Below are positions 16,641 through 26,728 of a stretch of DNA of 64,000 nt, piece by piece (position 1 is the stretch's first letter; every line of letters starts with the position of its first letter). The stretch spans positions 1 through 64,000 of the forward strand of contig JAKSDK010001621.1 of NCBI GenBank assembly GCA_022360095.1. Direction: 5' to 3'. Origin of the DNA: Phycisphaerales bacterium (GTDB taxonomy: Bacteria; Planctomycetota; Phycisphaerae; UBA1845; UTPLA1). Both the position numbers and the translations under genes were made by a program. The notes under the pieces were generated by a model. It saw nothing but the letters and a program-made list of their open reading frames with translations. It was not told the origin of the DNA and searched no databases.

Positions 16641-16734
16641 CTCCCCGTCGGTGATGCTCGTCTCACCGTCCCGCGACGTCCGATCATGGATTGATTTGGC
16701 CTTCACGACGAGTAATCAGGATGAGGCGGCGGTC

Positions 16735-17256
16735 GTGAAAAGATTTTCCCTGACGATCTTGTGGGTTGCGTTTTTGGGTGTGGCCGGTTGCGGCTATTCG
16801 TTTGATCGCAGCGAGACATTTCGAACGACGAATGCGGACAAAGATCGGATACGGACGGTTGCGTTGGACATTTTTCAGTCGCGTGAGTTTCGGCGCGGTC
16901 TGGAACTTCAGCTCACAGAGGCGCTGGCCAAACGAATCGAGGCCGAGTCGCCTTTCAAGCTCGCCAAAAAAGGACGCGCAGACACCGAATTGAGCGGTGA
17001 GATTCAGGAAGTCCGTCAGTCCACGATCGGTCGGGATTTCGCGCTGGTTCGTCCTCGTGAGACGGCGGCGACGGTGATCGCCAGCTTTCAGTGGAAGGAC
17101 TTACGGACCGGGGAGGTCCTTTTGGATCGCCCCCGTTTTGTGCAGACGGTGGATTATATCCGGCCCTTGGGCGAGGATTTTTATCACGCCATGCAGCGGG
17201 CGATGGATCGAATGGCCGAGAGAATCGTCGAGCAGATGTATGCCGACGATTGGTAA
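16735..17256 (+). CDS. LptE-like LPS-assembly lipoprotein
   Basis: The open frame extends back to 16333, but GTG 16735 with GAGGCGG just before gives a classic lipoprotein start: KRFSLTILWVAFLGVAGC, with the lipid-bearing Cys followed by GYSF. The G-C-G-Y start of the mature part is characteristic of LptE, the plug protein in the LPS export pore. Later parts also fit: IRTVALDIFQSREFRRGLE, LTEALAKRIEAES, DTELSGEI, and a C-terminal helix with MDRMAERIVEQMYADDW. The protein is 173 residues long, as expected. LPS-like lipids are inferred for the outer membrane, but no other lpt gene is present in this window. Confidence 0.78.
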   Translation: MKRFSLTILWVAFLGVAGCGYSFDRSETFRTTNADKDRIRTVALDIFQSREFRRGLELQLTEALAKRIEAESPFKLAKKGRADTELSGEIQEVRQSTIGRDFALVRPRETAATVIASFQWKDLRTGEVLLDRPRFVQTVDYIRPLGEDFYHAMQRAMDRMAERIVEQMYADDW

Positions 17257-17277
17257 TGCTGGCACCCCGACTATAAT
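17250..17277 (+). promoter_or_regulatory. Probable ftsH promoter
   Basis: TTGGTA (17250-17255, overlapping the preceding stop) and TATAAT (17272-17277) are 16 bases apart. The coding start at 17356 lies about 70 bases after the predicted transcription start. Confidence 0.45.
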
Positions 17278-17355
17278 CCGATAGACTCAGGGAGGCTTGC
17301 TGGGGCCGAACTCATCAAGCATCCTGCGCGTTGTTAGTTATAGGACTTTTATTCG

Positions 17356-19401
17356 TTGGCAGACTCCGGACCACAATCAGACAATCAGCAACCGCCTGAC
17401 AATCGGCAGGGCAAGCCCCCTCCTCCGCGCATGAAGATGTCCCGCGGCGTCATGAGCTGGATCGGTTTCATCCTGATCGCTTTGATGATTGTGATGGTGG
17501 TGTCGCAAAACTTTGCGCCAACGAAGGACATCAGTATCGATCAGTTTTGGAGGGAGGCGGATTCCGGAGATTACTCGGAAATCGTTCTCAGTGATGACAA
17601 CATAACGGGGACCTACAACGACCAGGCCCAGGGCCAACCGAGCAGGCAGGCGGGGAAGCGGAAATTCAAGGTTCAATACAATACGACGTTTTGCCTGGAC
17701 GACTTGCGCAAGGAGTTGATCCAAAGGTGTCCAAGCACGACCATCAAGTACGAACCCAGCACGCAGCCTTGGATCAACATGTTGCTAGGCATCATTCCAT
17801 GGTTGCTGATCGTCGCCTTCATCTGGTTTGTGGTCTTCCGTCAACTCCGTTCGTCCGCCGGCGGCGCGGGGATGCTCGGAAACTTCGGTCGATCGCGCCA
17901 TCGGGTCAGCAGCAAGGAACTGACGAATGTGACCTTCAAAGACGTGGCCGGCGTGGACGAGGCCAAGGAGGAAGTCGAGGAAATCATCGAGTTTCTCAAG
18001 AGTCCCAAGAAATTTCAGCGCTTGGGAGGACGCATTCCTCGGGGGGTCCTGCTTGTCGGTGAGCCCGGTTGCGGCAAGACCCTTCTCGCCAAAGCGATCG
18101 CCGGTGAAGCGGACGTGCCGTTCTTTTCGATCAGCGGCGCCGATTTTGTGGAGATGTTCGTCGGCGTGGGGGCGTCCCGGGTTCGCGACCTGTTCAAATC
18201 GGCCAAGGAAAACTCGCCTTGCATCATCTTTCTCGACGAGATCGATGCCGTCGGGCGTAAACGTGGTGCCGCCTACAGCGGCGGCGGGCATGACGAACGT
18301 GAGCAAACGCTTAATGCCATCTTGGTTGAGATGGACGGTTTTGATACATCCGACCAGGTGATCGTGATTTCCGCCACCAATCGTGACGACATCCTGGACC
18401 CTGCGCTGACTCGTCCGGGGCGGTTTGACCGTCGAGTCTACGTGCCGCTGCCGGACATCAAAGGCCGGTTGGAAATCCTCAAGGTCCACGCCAAGAAGAT
18501 CAAGCTGGCGCCGGACATTGATCTCATGCGGCTGGCTCGTGGGACGCCGATGTTCAGCGGGGCCGAGTTGGCTGCGATCATCAACGAGGGTGCCATCATC
18601 GCCACCATGCAAGAGAAGGATACGGTGGAGATGGAGGATCTTGAGGAGGCCCGAGACAAGGTTCGTTACGGCCGATCCAACAAGAGCCGGGCCATTGAAG
18701 AAAAGGAGCGCGTTGCCACGGCCTATCATGAAGCCGGCCACGCCGTGCTCCAGACGCTACTTAAGGACGCGGACCCGTTGCATAAGGTCACCATCATTCC
18801 TCGTGGTCCTGCGATGGGGGCGACCATGTCTCTGCCGGAGAAGGACCGCTACGGATATGGTTTGAAGTGGTTGCAGTCCACCCTGCGGGTCATGTGTGGC
18901 GGGCGCATCGCCGAGAAGCGGCATTGCAATGACATCAGCAGCGGCGCTGCCATGGATATTGAGCAAGTCACGCGAATGGCGCGGGCCATGATTCTAGAAT
19001 GGGGCATGAGCGAGAAACTCGGTTTCGTGAAGTACTCGCCGCTCGAGCGCAATGAGTTCTTCATGGGCGAGAAGCCCTATTCGGACGAGACTGCGCACGT
19101 GATCGACGAGGAGATCCGGCGCCTGGCCGATGAAGCTTACTCCGAGGCCAAGAAGCTGTTGAACGACAACTGGGACAAGGTCGAGGCCGTGGCTCAGGCT
19201 CTTCTCAAACATGAGACACTGGACGCCGAGGAGGTGGAGCGCCTTTGTCGTGGCGAATCACTCGACAAGCCCAGTCTCTCCGGTCTGCTCGCCGAAGAGG
19301 CGTCTCAGCCGCAGCCTGATAAGACGCCGTCGGCTCAACCCTCGACCGAGCCCGAATTGCCGGACGGCCTTGCCGGCGGCTCACTGCCCCAACCTGGCTG
19401 A
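17356..19401 (+). CDS. ftsH: ATP-dependent zinc metalloprotease FtsH
   Basis: FtsH removes damaged or short-lived membrane and cytosolic proteins as a membrane-bound hexamer. Visible parts in order: a Pro/Gln-rich start, a first transmembrane helix (about 33-50), a periplasmic part, a second helix (about 142-161), then the AAA domain with Walker A GEPGCGKT (about 235), Walker B IIFLDEID and the [11 protein letters not shown]. The peptidase site is HEAGH (458-462), with Asp534 in GAAMDIEQ as the third zinc ligand. The start codon is TTG at 17356 with a weak AGGA upstream; an ATG at 17431 would still keep both helices. The C-terminus is Pro/Gln-rich. Length (681) is normal. Confidence 0.95.
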   Translation: MADSGPQSDNQQPPDNRQGKPPPPRMKMSRGVMSWIGFILIALMIVMVVSQNFAPTKDISIDQFWREADSGDYSEIVLSDDNITGTYNDQAQGQPSRQAGKRKFKVQYNTTFCLDDLRKELIQRCPSTTIKYEPSTQPWINMLLGIIPWLLIVAFIWFVVFRQLRSSAGGAGMLGNFGRSRHRVSSKELTNVTFKDVAGVDEAKEEVEEIIEFLKSPKKFQRLGGRIPRGVLLVGEPGCGKTLLAKAIAGEADVPFFSISGADFVEMFVGVGASRVRDLFKSAKENSPCIIFLDEIDAVGRKRGAAYSGGGHDEREQTLNAILVEMDGFDTSDQVIVISATNRDDILDPALTRPGRFDRRVYVPLPDIKGRLEILKVHAKKIKLAPDIDLMRLARGTPMFSGAELAAIINEGAIIATMQEKDTVEMEDLEEARDKVRYGRSNKSRAIEEKERVATAYHEAGHAVLQTLLKDADPLHKVTIIPRGPAMGATMSLPEKDRYGYGLKWLQSTLRVMCGGRIAEKRHCNDISSGAAMDIEQVTRMARAMILEWGMSEKLGFVKYSPLERNEFFMGEKPYSDETAHVIDEEIRRLADEAYSEAKKLLNDNWDKVEAVAQALLKHETLDAEEVERLCRGESLDKPSLSGLLAEEASQPQPDKTPSAQPSTEPELPDGLAGGSLPQPG

Positions 19402-19555
19402 TGCCCTCGACATTTGGTGAACCTCCGGAGAGCCGGTTGGACTCCGCAGCCGGCGATTAGGTGCATTCCATTTTATTCGCTAGAATGTGAGCAATCCTGT
19501 CACACCTTTGGATCAAGGTGTGGAACCGAAGCTGAAGTTGATAGGAATACAGGCC

Positions 19556-20005
19556 ATGGCCCATGCAGATGTCGTCGTTGTCGGTCCGGGTGAATTGCCC
19601 ATGATCGCAGACCTTTACAATGAGATTTTCCGTCCTCCGCACGACGTCGAGTTTTTTCAGCGACGACTGAGGGGGCGCTACAATTCGCTTCTGCTGGTCG
19701 CCAATGTGGATGGGCAGCCCGTCGGTTTTTCCACGGGCTTTGAATTGAAGCCGACCGTCTTTTTTGGGTGGCTTACCGGTGTGTTGCCGGATTCTCGTCG
19801 CGAGGGGATTGCTTCGCAAATCCACGAGGCTCAGTGCGCCTGGGCGGCCGAGCATGGTTATGAATACATCCGCATGGAGTGCCATAACCAGCATCGCGCG
19901 ATTCTTCACATGGCCATCGCGATGGAATTCAATATTGTCGGCTTTCGCTGGGACCCGGATCGCCAGGATAATCTGATCATCTTTGAAAAAACGTTGAAGG
20001 ATTGA
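19556..20005 (+). CDS. GNAT-family N-acetyltransferase
   Basis: The fold pattern of GNAT acetyltransferases is visible: an N-terminal beta-alpha unit (VVVVGPGELPMIADLYNEIF), the central strand LLVANVDGQPVGFSTGF, the acetyl-CoA loop region LPDSRREGIASQIHEAQ (R-x-x-G-I-A), and a late part EYIRMECHNQHRAILHMA followed by FNIVGFRWD. The substrate cannot be told. ATG 19556 begins right at the domain; an ATG at 19487 in frame would add 23 residues with no homology visible. The gene stands alone between ftsH and the histidine-degradation genes. Confidence 0.78.
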   Translation: MAHADVVVVGPGELPMIADLYNEIFRPPHDVEFFQRRLRGRYNSLLLVANVDGQPVGFSTGFELKPTVFFGWLTGVLPDSRREGIASQIHEAQCAWAAEHGYEYIRMECHNQHRAILHMAIAMEFNIVGFRWDPDRQDNLIIFEKTLKD

Positions 20006-20081
20006 TCATCGCCGTTCCACTCCCTCCGCGGCCTGCTGTCTGGCGGATCATGAAATCCCGCGATTCGATTATCTGTCCGTC

Positions 20082-21317
20082 ATGAAAACACTCATCGACA
20101 ATATTGCTCAACTTGTCGCGGTTCCGCCCGGTCCCGTTGCCGGCCGTGCGTTCAAGGCGCCACTCGTCATTGAGAATGCTGCGATCATTGTCGAGCATGA
20201 CAAAATCATTGGGTTCGGTCCGTCGGTCGATGCTCCGGCGGGACCGTTCGACCGAACGATTGATGCTGGTGGGGGGACCGTCGTCCCCGGTTTGGTGGAC
20301 TGCCATACGCACGTTGTTTTTGCCGGTTCCCGTGAAGATGAATTCGTTCGACGCATCGAGGGCGCAAGTTATATTGAAATCCTCGAAGCCGGCGGCGGCA
20401 TTAAGAATTCGGTTCGTTCGTTGCGCGATGCCGGTCTTGATGATCTCATTCAGCAGTCAAGACCTCGTCTAGATCGTATGTTGGAATGGGGAGTCACGAC
20501 GGTCGAAGCCAAGTCCGGTTACGGTCTTACGCCCGAGGATGAGATCAAGACGTTACGGGCTATCCGTCGGCTCGACGGAGAAACGCCGATCGAACTCGTT
20601 CCGACGTTTCTCGGCGCGCATACGATCCCCCCGGAGTTTGACGGTCGTCCGGGGGAATACTTAGACGCGATGACGTCGCCCGCGGTCTTGGAGTGCATCC
20701 GTGAAGAAGGTCTTGCCGAATTCGCCGATGTCTTCTGCGAACGGGGCGCATTCAACCTCGAACAATCGCGCCGATTTCTGACCGCATGTCGGGATCATGG
20801 CCTGACACCAAAGATTCACTCCGAGCAGATCACCAATACCGGCGGAACGAGGCTTGCCGTCGAGTTGGGGGCAGCCTCGGCGGATCATTTGGAGTTCGTG
20901 GATGACGAGACGATCGAAGCGCTCAGGGGGTCGGGAACGATTCCCGTTGTGTTGCCGGGGTGCTCTTTCTTCCTGGGCTCAGAACCGGCCCCTGCCCGTA
21001 AGCTTATTGAGGCCGGTCTTCCCGTCGCCTTGGCGACGGACGTGAACCCCGGCTCCTGCACGATCGAGTCGTTGCCGTTGATCATGTCGATGGCCGCCAC
21101 CATGCTGAAGATGACGCCGTTGGAATGTCTCGTCGCCTGCACGGCGAATGCAGCCGCGGCGATCAGGCGTGCAGATCGCGTGGGTGCCATCGCCGAGGGG
21201 TATCAGGCGGATCTGTTGATTCTCGACATTCCGAACGTCCAGCGCTGGGCCTATCAGGTCGGCGTCAATCCGGCCCGCATCGTGATGAAACGGGGCCGCA
21301 TCGTGCTGGAGCGCTGA
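20082..21317 (+). CDS. hutI: Imidazolonepropionase
   Basis: HutI hydrolyses 4-imidazolone-5-propanoate to N-formimino-L-glutamate, the third step of histidine breakdown. It is a cytosolic metal-dependent amidohydrolase. Visible markers: the metal-binding DCHTHVVFAG (about residues 72-81), EAKSGYGLTPEDE, ELVPTFLGAHTIPPE, the substrate-site HSEQ, ASADHLE, and the metal-binding Asp in ATDVNPGSC. Length 411 is typical. Its product is the substrate of the next gene, 148 bp downstream on the same strand. The preceding enzymes HutH and HutU are not in the window. Confidence 0.95.
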   Translation: MKTLIDNIAQLVAVPPGPVAGRAFKAPLVIENAAIIVEHDKIIGFGPSVDAPAGPFDRTIDAGGGTVVPGLVDCHTHVVFAGSREDEFVRRIEGASYIEILEAGGGIKNSVRSLRDAGLDDLIQQSRPRLDRMLEWGVTTVEAKSGYGLTPEDEIKTLRAIRRLDGETPIELVPTFLGAHTIPPEFDGRPGEYLDAMTSPAVLECIREEGLAEFADVFCERGAFNLEQSRRFLTACRDHGLTPKIHSEQITNTGGTRLAVELGAASADHLEFVDDETIEALRGSGTIPVVLPGCSFFLGSEPAPARKLIEAGLPVALATDVNPGSCTIESLPLIMSMAATMLKMTPLECLVACTANAAAAIRRADRVGAIAEGYQADLLILDIPNVQRWAYQVGVNPARIVMKRGRIVLER

Positions 21318-21465
21318 TTCTCGTAAGCGTCCGTCTTGATTCATTGCTCACTTGGCTCTATTGATAGTGGATAAATGTTCGTCCTCTTCCTTCTCGGCGA
21401 GAACTGAGGAGGTGAGCATCGTTTGTTTTGCACTTGAATCGTCACTCCACCTGGAGGAAGGAACT

Positions 21466-23157
21466 ATGCCCCCGTTGGTCGAATGCGTACCCAATTTCAG
21501 CGAAGGCCGCGACATGGCGGTCATGAAACAGATTACCGATGCGATCGAATCCGTCGACGGCGTGAGTTTGTTGGACGTCGACCCCGGACAGGCGACGAAT
21601 CGCACGGTCGTCACGTTCGTCGGACGGCCTGAGCCCGTGATCGAGGCGGCGGTCCGTGCTGGGAAAAAGGCGGCCGAGCTGATCGACATGAGTAAGCACC
21701 ATGGAGAGCATCCCCGTTTCGGGGCCATGGACGTGTGCCCCCTCGTGCCCGTGGCCGACATGACCATGGATGAGACGGTCGAGTATGCTCGTCAGCTTGC
21801 AAGACGGCTCGGTGAAGAAGCGGGACTCACGATTTACTGTTACGAGAGTGCCGCCTTGAAGCCGGAGCGCAAGAACCTCGCCATGGTTCGCGCAGGCGAA
21901 TACGAAGGCCTCACGGAAAAGCTCGCCAAACCGGAATTCAAGCCGGATTTCGGCCCCGCAGAGTTCAACGCCAGGAGCGGCGCGACGGCGGTCGGCGCTC
22001 GCGATTTTCTTGTTGCTTACAACGTTAATCTGAACACGACGTCCACGCGTCGCGCCAATGCCATTGCTTTTGACGTGCGCGAGAAGGGCCGTATCAAGCG
22101 AGAGGGAGATCCGCTCACAGGCCCGGTCGTCAAGGACGAGAACGGTGAGACTGTTTGGGCACCTGGTTCCCTGAAGTGCGTCAAAGGCATCGGCTGGTTT
22201 ATCGAGGAATACGGCATTGCCCAGATTTCCATGAACCTGACCAACATCAGCGTGACGCCGGTGCACGTCGCTTTTGACGAGGTTTGCAAGAAGTCGGAGG
22301 CACGCGGCGTTCGCGTCACCGGCTCCGAAATTGTCGGTCTGATTCCCCTGAAGGCGGTATTGGACGCGGGCAGACATTACCTGCAAAAGCAGCAGCGTTC
22401 GCTCGGTGTGTCGGACAAAGAGCTTATCAAAATCGCCGTCAAGTCAATGGGCCTCGATGAGTTGTCAGCATTTAAGCCCGAGGAGAAGATCATCGAGTAT
22501 GCCATCGCCGCTCGCTCAAAAAAGAGCAGGCTGGTTTCGATGTCGTTGGAAGATTTCGTGCACGAAAGCGCCAGCGAGTCGCCTGCGCCCGGTGGTGGTT
22601 CGGTGTCCGCATCGGTCGGTGCGATGGGCGCGGCCATGGCAACGATGGTCGCCAACCTCTCGTCGCATAAGCGCGGCTGGGACGACCGTTGGGAAGAATA
22701 TTCCGGTTGGGCCGAAAAAGGGAAGGCCTATCACGACGAACTGTTGCGTTTGGTGGACGAAGACACCGACGCATTCAACGCGATCATGGCCGCTTTTGGA
22801 TTACCGAAGGGCTCCGATGCGGAGAAAGCCGAGCGAACGCGTACCATTCAGGCTGCGACGAAGTATGCGATCGAAGTGCCGTTCGCGGTGATGGAGACGG
22901 CTTACGAATCGATGGCGATGATGAAGGCGATGGCGGAGATTGGTCTTCCCGCGAGCGTATCGGATGCCGGCGTCGCCGCCCTTTGCGCCCGGAGTGCCGT
23001 GATGGGCGCGTATCTTAACGTCAAGATCAACGCACCCGGTTTGGACGACAAGGCTGTTGCGGCCGATTTCCTCAAACGCGGCGCAGAGATCGAGGAGAAA
23101 GCCGCCAAGATGGAACAGGAGGTCCTGGCGATCGTGAACGAGAAGGTCTCGTCGTAA
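21466..23157 (+). CDS. ftcD: Bifunctional glutamate formiminotransferase / formimino-THF cyclodeaminase
   Basis: Residues about 1-325 form the formiminotransferase: LVECVPNFSEGRD, VTFVGRPEPVIEAA, HHGEHPRFGAMDVCPLVP, GAREFL-like GARDFLVAYNVNL and EIVGLIPLKA. Residues about 350-560 form the cyclodeaminase: LEDFVHESASESPAPGGGSV, AMATMVANLSSHKRG and RSAVMGAYLNVKINAPGL. The enzyme moves the formimino group of formiminoglutamate to tetrahydrofolate and then releases ammonia, linking histidine breakdown to one-carbon metabolism. A fused form as in animals and some bacteria is seen here. The ATG at 21466 has a strong GGAGGAAGG site; the longer frame from 21352 lacks one. Length is 563. Confidence 0.94.
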   Translation: MPPLVECVPNFSEGRDMAVMKQITDAIESVDGVSLLDVDPGQATNRTVVTFVGRPEPVIEAAVRAGKKAAELIDMSKHHGEHPRFGAMDVCPLVPVADMTMDETVEYARQLARRLGEEAGLTIYCYESAALKPERKNLAMVRAGEYEGLTEKLAKPEFKPDFGPAEFNARSGATAVGARDFLVAYNVNLNTTSTRRANAIAFDVREKGRIKREGDPLTGPVVKDENGETVWAPGSLKCVKGIGWFIEEYGIAQISMNLTNISVTPVHVAFDEVCKKSEARGVRVTGSEIVGLIPLKAVLDAGRHYLQKQQRSLGVSDKELIKIAVKSMGLDELSAFKPEEKIIEYAIAARSKKSRLVSMSLEDFVHESASESPAPGGGSVSASVGAMGAAMATMVANLSSHKRGWDDRWEEYSGWAEKGKAYHDELLRLVDEDTDAFNAIMAAFGLPKGSDAEKAERTRTIQAATKYAIEVPFAVMETAYESMAMMKAMAEIGLPASVSDAGVAALCARSAVMGAYLNVKINAPGLDDKAVAADFLKRGAEIEEKAAKMEQEVLAIVNEKVSS

Positions 23158-23175
23158 AGCGTTCATCCGTGTTCG

Positions 23176-23196
23176 CCGGAATGACGCCTATTCCGG
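23176..23196. terminator. Hairpin between converging genes
   Basis: CCGGAAT and ATTCCGG form a 7-bp stem that overlaps the stop codon of the minus-strand gene. No T-run is present. It may serve as a weak terminator for both directions. Confidence 0.35.
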
Positions 23197-24240
23197 GCCC
23201 CACTTTCGGATGACACGCAGAATCTTCGTGCGGCTGAACTTACTGTCACCCTCCAGGGCGACATTCAGCCGGATTTCGTATTGACCGGGCGTTTGGTACG
23301 TATGGACAGGCGACGCCTCGTAAGACGTCTCGCCGTCGCCGAAGAACCATTTCTGTTTAGTCGCTTTGGGTATCGCGTCGACGGCGAATCGGACGGTCAA
23401 CGGTTTTGACGTGTCCGTCGTCCGTGTGCGAATTCGAATCCAGGGGCGCTCTTTCACGACCTTCTCGAAGAATCGCCATGCGTGATTCGGGTCGATGCGG
23501 CGATGAAATCCGGCGACCTCTTCTTCGGTCACGAACATTCCCTGGTTTCGCAGCCATTTGATGATGCCGCGGGTCTGGTCGCGGAGCATGTCGGTTTTTC
23601 CAAAGACGACTTTGATCTGCTGCCATTTGTCGAGGCGATCGTCCGGCACGTCCATGAAACGTTCGTCGAAATTGCCCTGCCGAACGTAAAGTGCGCGAAA
23701 AATGTCAGGATGGTTCAGCCCGGAGTGCAGAATTGGGAAGGCCCCCGCGGACCAGCCGGTGAGGAAGACCCTTTCTTCGGCGATTTTGTATTTGCGTTTG
23801 ATCTCCGAGACGACGGCGAGGATCTTTGTGTCGTCTTCGCGCTGAAGCTTTCGCTGTTTTTCAGGCGGCGGAGGCATGCCCCCTTCGGTTGAAACAAGGC
23901 GGGGCGCGGCGACGATGATTCCTTCGTACTCGGCAAACTTGGCCCATTCTCGCATTTGATATTCCGCCGTATCCCAGGGCCATGTTCCGTGGCAGGCGAC
24001 GACCAACGGCCACGTTCGCCCGTCATCATAAATGCTGGGAACATACAACTGATACGAGCACTCGGTCCTTCTTTCCGTGCGTTCCTGGATGGCCGCCTGT
24101 TCCGGCAAGGATTGTGTCACCGGGCAACCGGAACTCAGTAGGGTGAGCACGACGAGGCTTAAGCGGAGCACCGTCCTCTTGATGTCATGCGGCTTCTGAT
24201 TCGGTCTGGACCCGTTTCTGTTCAACATTTTGAGCTTCAT
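23188..24240 (-). CDS. Secreted esterase-like lipoprotein with PKD-like domain
   Basis: A lipoprotein signal (LSLVVLTLLSSGC, Cys near residue 39) leads into an alpha/beta-hydrolase of the polyhydroxybutyrate-depolymerase/feruloyl-esterase kind: QLYVPSIYDDGRTWPLVVAC, CHGTWPWDTAEYQMREW and the nucleophile elbow GWSAG (Ser near residue 172). A His in RIDPNHAWRFFEK may complete the triad, with Asp in the KTDML region. The C-terminus is a PKD-like beta-sandwich: KQKWFFGDGETSYEASPVHT and TPGQYEIRLNV. Such proteins are exported and act on polymers or bulky esters; the substrate is unknown. An ATG four codons later is an equally possible start. Confidence 0.78.
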   Translation of the reverse strand: MKLKMLNRNGSRPNQKPHDIKRTVLRLSLVVLTLLSSGCPVTQSLPEQAAIQERTERRTECSYQLYVPSIYDDGRTWPLVVACHGTWPWDTAEYQMREWAKFAEYEGIIVAAPRLVSTEGGMPPPPEKQRKLQREDDTKILAVVSEIKRKYKIAEERVFLTGWSAGAFPILHSGLNHPDIFRALYVRQGNFDERFMDVPDDRLDKWQQIKVVFGKTDMLRDQTRGIIKWLRNQGMFVTEEEVAGFHRRIDPNHAWRFFEKVVKERPWIRIRTRTTDTSKPLTVRFAVDAIPKATKQKWFFGDGETSYEASPVHTYQTPGQYEIRLNVALEGDSKFSRTKILRVIRKWGPE

Positions 24241-24285
24241 CCGATTTTTCTCGAAGTAAGACCATAGCGGGTTCGATGCCGGAAG

Positions 24286-26070
24286 TCATTCGGGCCGAGT
24301 TTTCACGAGCCCGACCAACGTCTGTCCTGCGTTCGGCTCCGCTTCCTGCTCGGTCGTAATGACGTCGAGACGATCCTTGTCATTGATCAGGAACAACGGT
24401 ACGGCGGACTCGCCGTAACGATCGCGATAGGCCGCGTAGTCGAACTCCTGCGAAAGCTTCGTTGCCTTGACGCTGAATCCGTCGAGATGGTGCTGGACAA
24501 GCGAATCGTAGGTGCTCTCCTCGTCAAAGAGCAGCCGACCGTGCAGGTGCTTATGGCCCTCGCGTTTCTTGAAGGCGGCCTCGTGGGGGGGCAGTTGAAA
24601 ACAGTTGGCTTTGCCGAAAATTCCCTCGAATCGGTGGACGGCCAGAACATTGACCCAGTCATTCGGCGTCATGGCTAGAATTCGGCCGATACCACCGAGA
24701 TTCAGTTCGCTGATCGTGTTTTCAGCAAGGATGCTGCCGGCAAAGGTCGGTAATCCTGCCATCCTCGCCGCATTGACATTCTCCCAGTTGTTATCCACAA
24801 GGAGCACGCGATGTCCCTTTTCCTTCAGGGCTGAAGCGATCTCACGAACCCAGTCCTGCGCGCCGACGAACAAGATGCCCTGCGGATTCGCTTCGGCGAC
24901 GCCGAGCCGTCGGGCCACAAAGGTGGCCGTCAGTCCATACCATGTCACGGTTGCCATGATCGTGAGAAAGGTGATCGGCACCAGCAGATCGGCGCCGGGC
25001 GCTCCTTGAAGTCGGAGAGCGAATACGGAGGCGACGGCTGCGGCGACAATCCCGCGCGGCGCCATCCAGGCCAGGAAGATGCGCTCACGCAGCGTCAGCT
25101 CCGAATTCAGCGTCGATACCAGAACGCAGAGCGGTCGGGCCACAAGAATCAGCACCGCCACGAAAAGAAGTCCCCTTCCGGCCACGTTGGACAGGGCTTC
25201 AAGCTCCAATCTTGCGGCAAGGACGACGAAAAGACTGGAGATCAGAAGTACACGAAGATTTTCCTTGAACTCGACGATGTTCTTCACGGCAACCCGTTTC
25301 TGGTTGGCCAGGACGAATCCCATGACGGTCACCGCCAGCAGCCCGGATTCGTGCTGGAACTGGTTTGAGGCTGCGAAAGCGACGATCACAAGCATGAGCG
25401 ACACGCCATTCTGGAGATAGTCAGCCACCCAATAGCGGGCCAGCACCAGGATCAGCAATCCTGCGGCCGCCAGTCCGATGCCTCCGCCAAAGACAATCGT
25501 CTTCACGACGCCGATTAACATGTGGCTCGTCGTTCCTTCCGCCTCACCCACGAGGACTTCCAGGATGAGCACCGCAAGCAACGCGCCGATCGGATCAATG
25601 ACGATGCCTTCCCATTTGAGCACCGGGCCGGCGCTTCCGGAAGGACGGATCTGTCGAAGCAGCGGACCGATGACCGTCGGGCCCGTGACGACCAGGACGG
25701 CCCCGAGCAGGGCCGACAGCCCCCATGGTAGATCGATGATGATTCGGGCGGCCAGCAGACTCACGACCCAGGTCGCCAGCGCGCCGACGGAGACCAGGTT
25801 TCGAACAACGGTCCCGACCTTCGCCAGCTCGGAAAGTTTCAGGCTGAGTCCGCCTTCATATAAGATAAGCGCCACGGCCAGAGAGACGCTTGGAAAGAGC
25901 AAGTCATCAAAAAGTGCATCCGGCTTGATCCAACCGATGCCGGGGCCGGCGATAATTCCGAAGATCAGTAATAGAAGAATGGACGGCAGTCCGATTCGCC
26001 AGGCCAGCCACTGAGCCGTGACGCCCAGGACGACAATGCCGGCAATCGCGAGGAGAATGGATTCGGTCAC
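24286..26070 (-). CDS. CPA-type cation/proton antiporter with TrkA-N-like domain
   Basis: About twelve hydrophobic helices occupy residues 1-395, for example ILLAIAGIVVLGVTAQWLAW and VLVVTGPTVIGPLLRQIRP. The motif with conserved G-P-T-V-I-G-P and the polar residues around DPIGALLAV are as in monovalent cation:proton antiporters of the CPA1 kind, where an acidic residue carries the ion. A cytosolic domain from about residue 400 (ILFVGAQDWVREIASALKEK, RVLLVDNNWENVNAARMAG, NDWVNVLAVHRFE) looks like a TrkA-N/RCK nucleotide-binding domain with a degenerate glycine motif. The role is probably potassium or sodium export and pH control. The start is GTG 26070 with GCGGAG upstream. Confidence 0.85.
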   Translation of the reverse strand: MTESILLAIAGIVVLGVTAQWLAWRIGLPSILLLLIFGIIAGPGIGWIKPDALFDDLLFPSVSLAVALILYEGGLSLKLSELAKVGTVVRNLVSVGALATWVVSLLAARIIIDLPWGLSALLGAVLVVTGPTVIGPLLRQIRPSGSAGPVLKWEGIVIDPIGALLAVLILEVLVGEAEGTTSHMLIGVVKTIVFGGGIGLAAAGLLILVLARYWVADYLQNGVSLMLVIVAFAASNQFQHESGLLAVTVMGFVLANQKRVAVKNIVEFKENLRVLLISSLFVVLAARLELEALSNVAGRGLLFVAVLILVARPLCVLVSTLNSELTLRERIFLAWMAPRGIVAAAVASVFALRLQGAPGADLLVPITFLTIMATVTWYGLTATFVARRLGVAEANPQGILFVGAQDWVREIASALKEKGHRVLLVDNNWENVNAARMAGLPTFAGSILAENTISELNLGGIGRILAMTPNDWVNVLAVHRFEGIFGKANCFQLPPHEAAFKKREGHKHLHGRLLFDEESTYDSLVQHHLDGFSVKATKLSQEFDYAAYRDRYGESAVPLFLINDKDRLDVITTEQEAEPNAGQTLVGLVKTRPE

Positions 26071-26169
26071 ACGAAGGCTCCGCTACGAACGACACGATCG
26101 GCGCACGGTTGCACCGAGTCGGTCAGTATAGCGGAATCATCGGGCCGCGTTGTGTGGCAAAATAGGCAT

Positions 26170-26694
26170 TCATGGATGGTCGGCAAGACGCCCGGAGATC
26201 CAATCACGAAGCGGCACCGGTTTGTCATTATTTTCCTGGATATGCCAGTCCGAACCGAATTTGTTCTTGCAGAGCCGCTCCAGGAGTTCTTCGCGAGACT
26301 TCGCCCGCATCACCAGCCAGAGCGCTTCTTTTCGCGCGGCGACAACCCACTGTTCGGCCGGTGATACGTCTTTCAAGCCGCCCCCGAGGAGTTTCTTCTT
26401 GAGCCCGACACGGCCACCCGAGGCTTCGATTAGATCGAGCACTCGGTCTGCGTAGGCAACCAGCGTTTTGTCACGGGCAATGTCGGCGGCTCCGGAAAGA
26501 TCGCGCACTTGCCGGACATCCTCCGCGAGCACGGCCACGGTCTCGGCCGTATCACGGGTCTTGTTCAGAATCTCGGGCAGTTGTGTATTCACGGTGACGG
26601 TCGCCTGTTTGATTTCCGTCCGCAGGTCGTTGACCATCCAGCCGAGAAAGCCCATGGCAACCACGGCAAGGGCGAGACAGGACCATTTGAACAT
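26170..26694 (-). CDS. Small membrane-anchored protein of unknown function
   Basis: The 174-residue protein has one N-terminal transmembrane helix (CLALAVVAMGFLGWMV) and a coiled-coil-prone stretch (LRTEIKQATVTVNTQLPEIL, then DTAETVAVLAEDVRQVRDL). The C-terminal half is basic and ends in LRDWISGRLADHP; I recognise no family. ATG 26694 is preceded by GGAGG at eight bases, much better than the ATG at 26709 used by the longest frame. The layout (one helix, then a rod) suggests a membrane-tethered scaffold. Confidence 0.6.
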   Translation of the reverse strand: MFKWSCLALAVVAMGFLGWMVNDLRTEIKQATVTVNTQLPEILNKTRDTAETVAVLAEDVRQVRDLSGAADIARDKTLVAYADRVLDLIEASGGRVGLKKKLLGGGLKDVSPAEQWVVAARKEALWLVMRAKSREELLERLCKNKFGSDWHIQENNDKPVPLRDWISGRLADHP

Positions 26695-26728
26695 GGATAG
26701 GGCCTCCAATCGAACTGTGTGACCTCGA

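Noticed and set aside
17785-18741. A 318-residue frame opposite ftsH
   Set aside because: It is the antisense of the AAA domain and shows nothing of its own.
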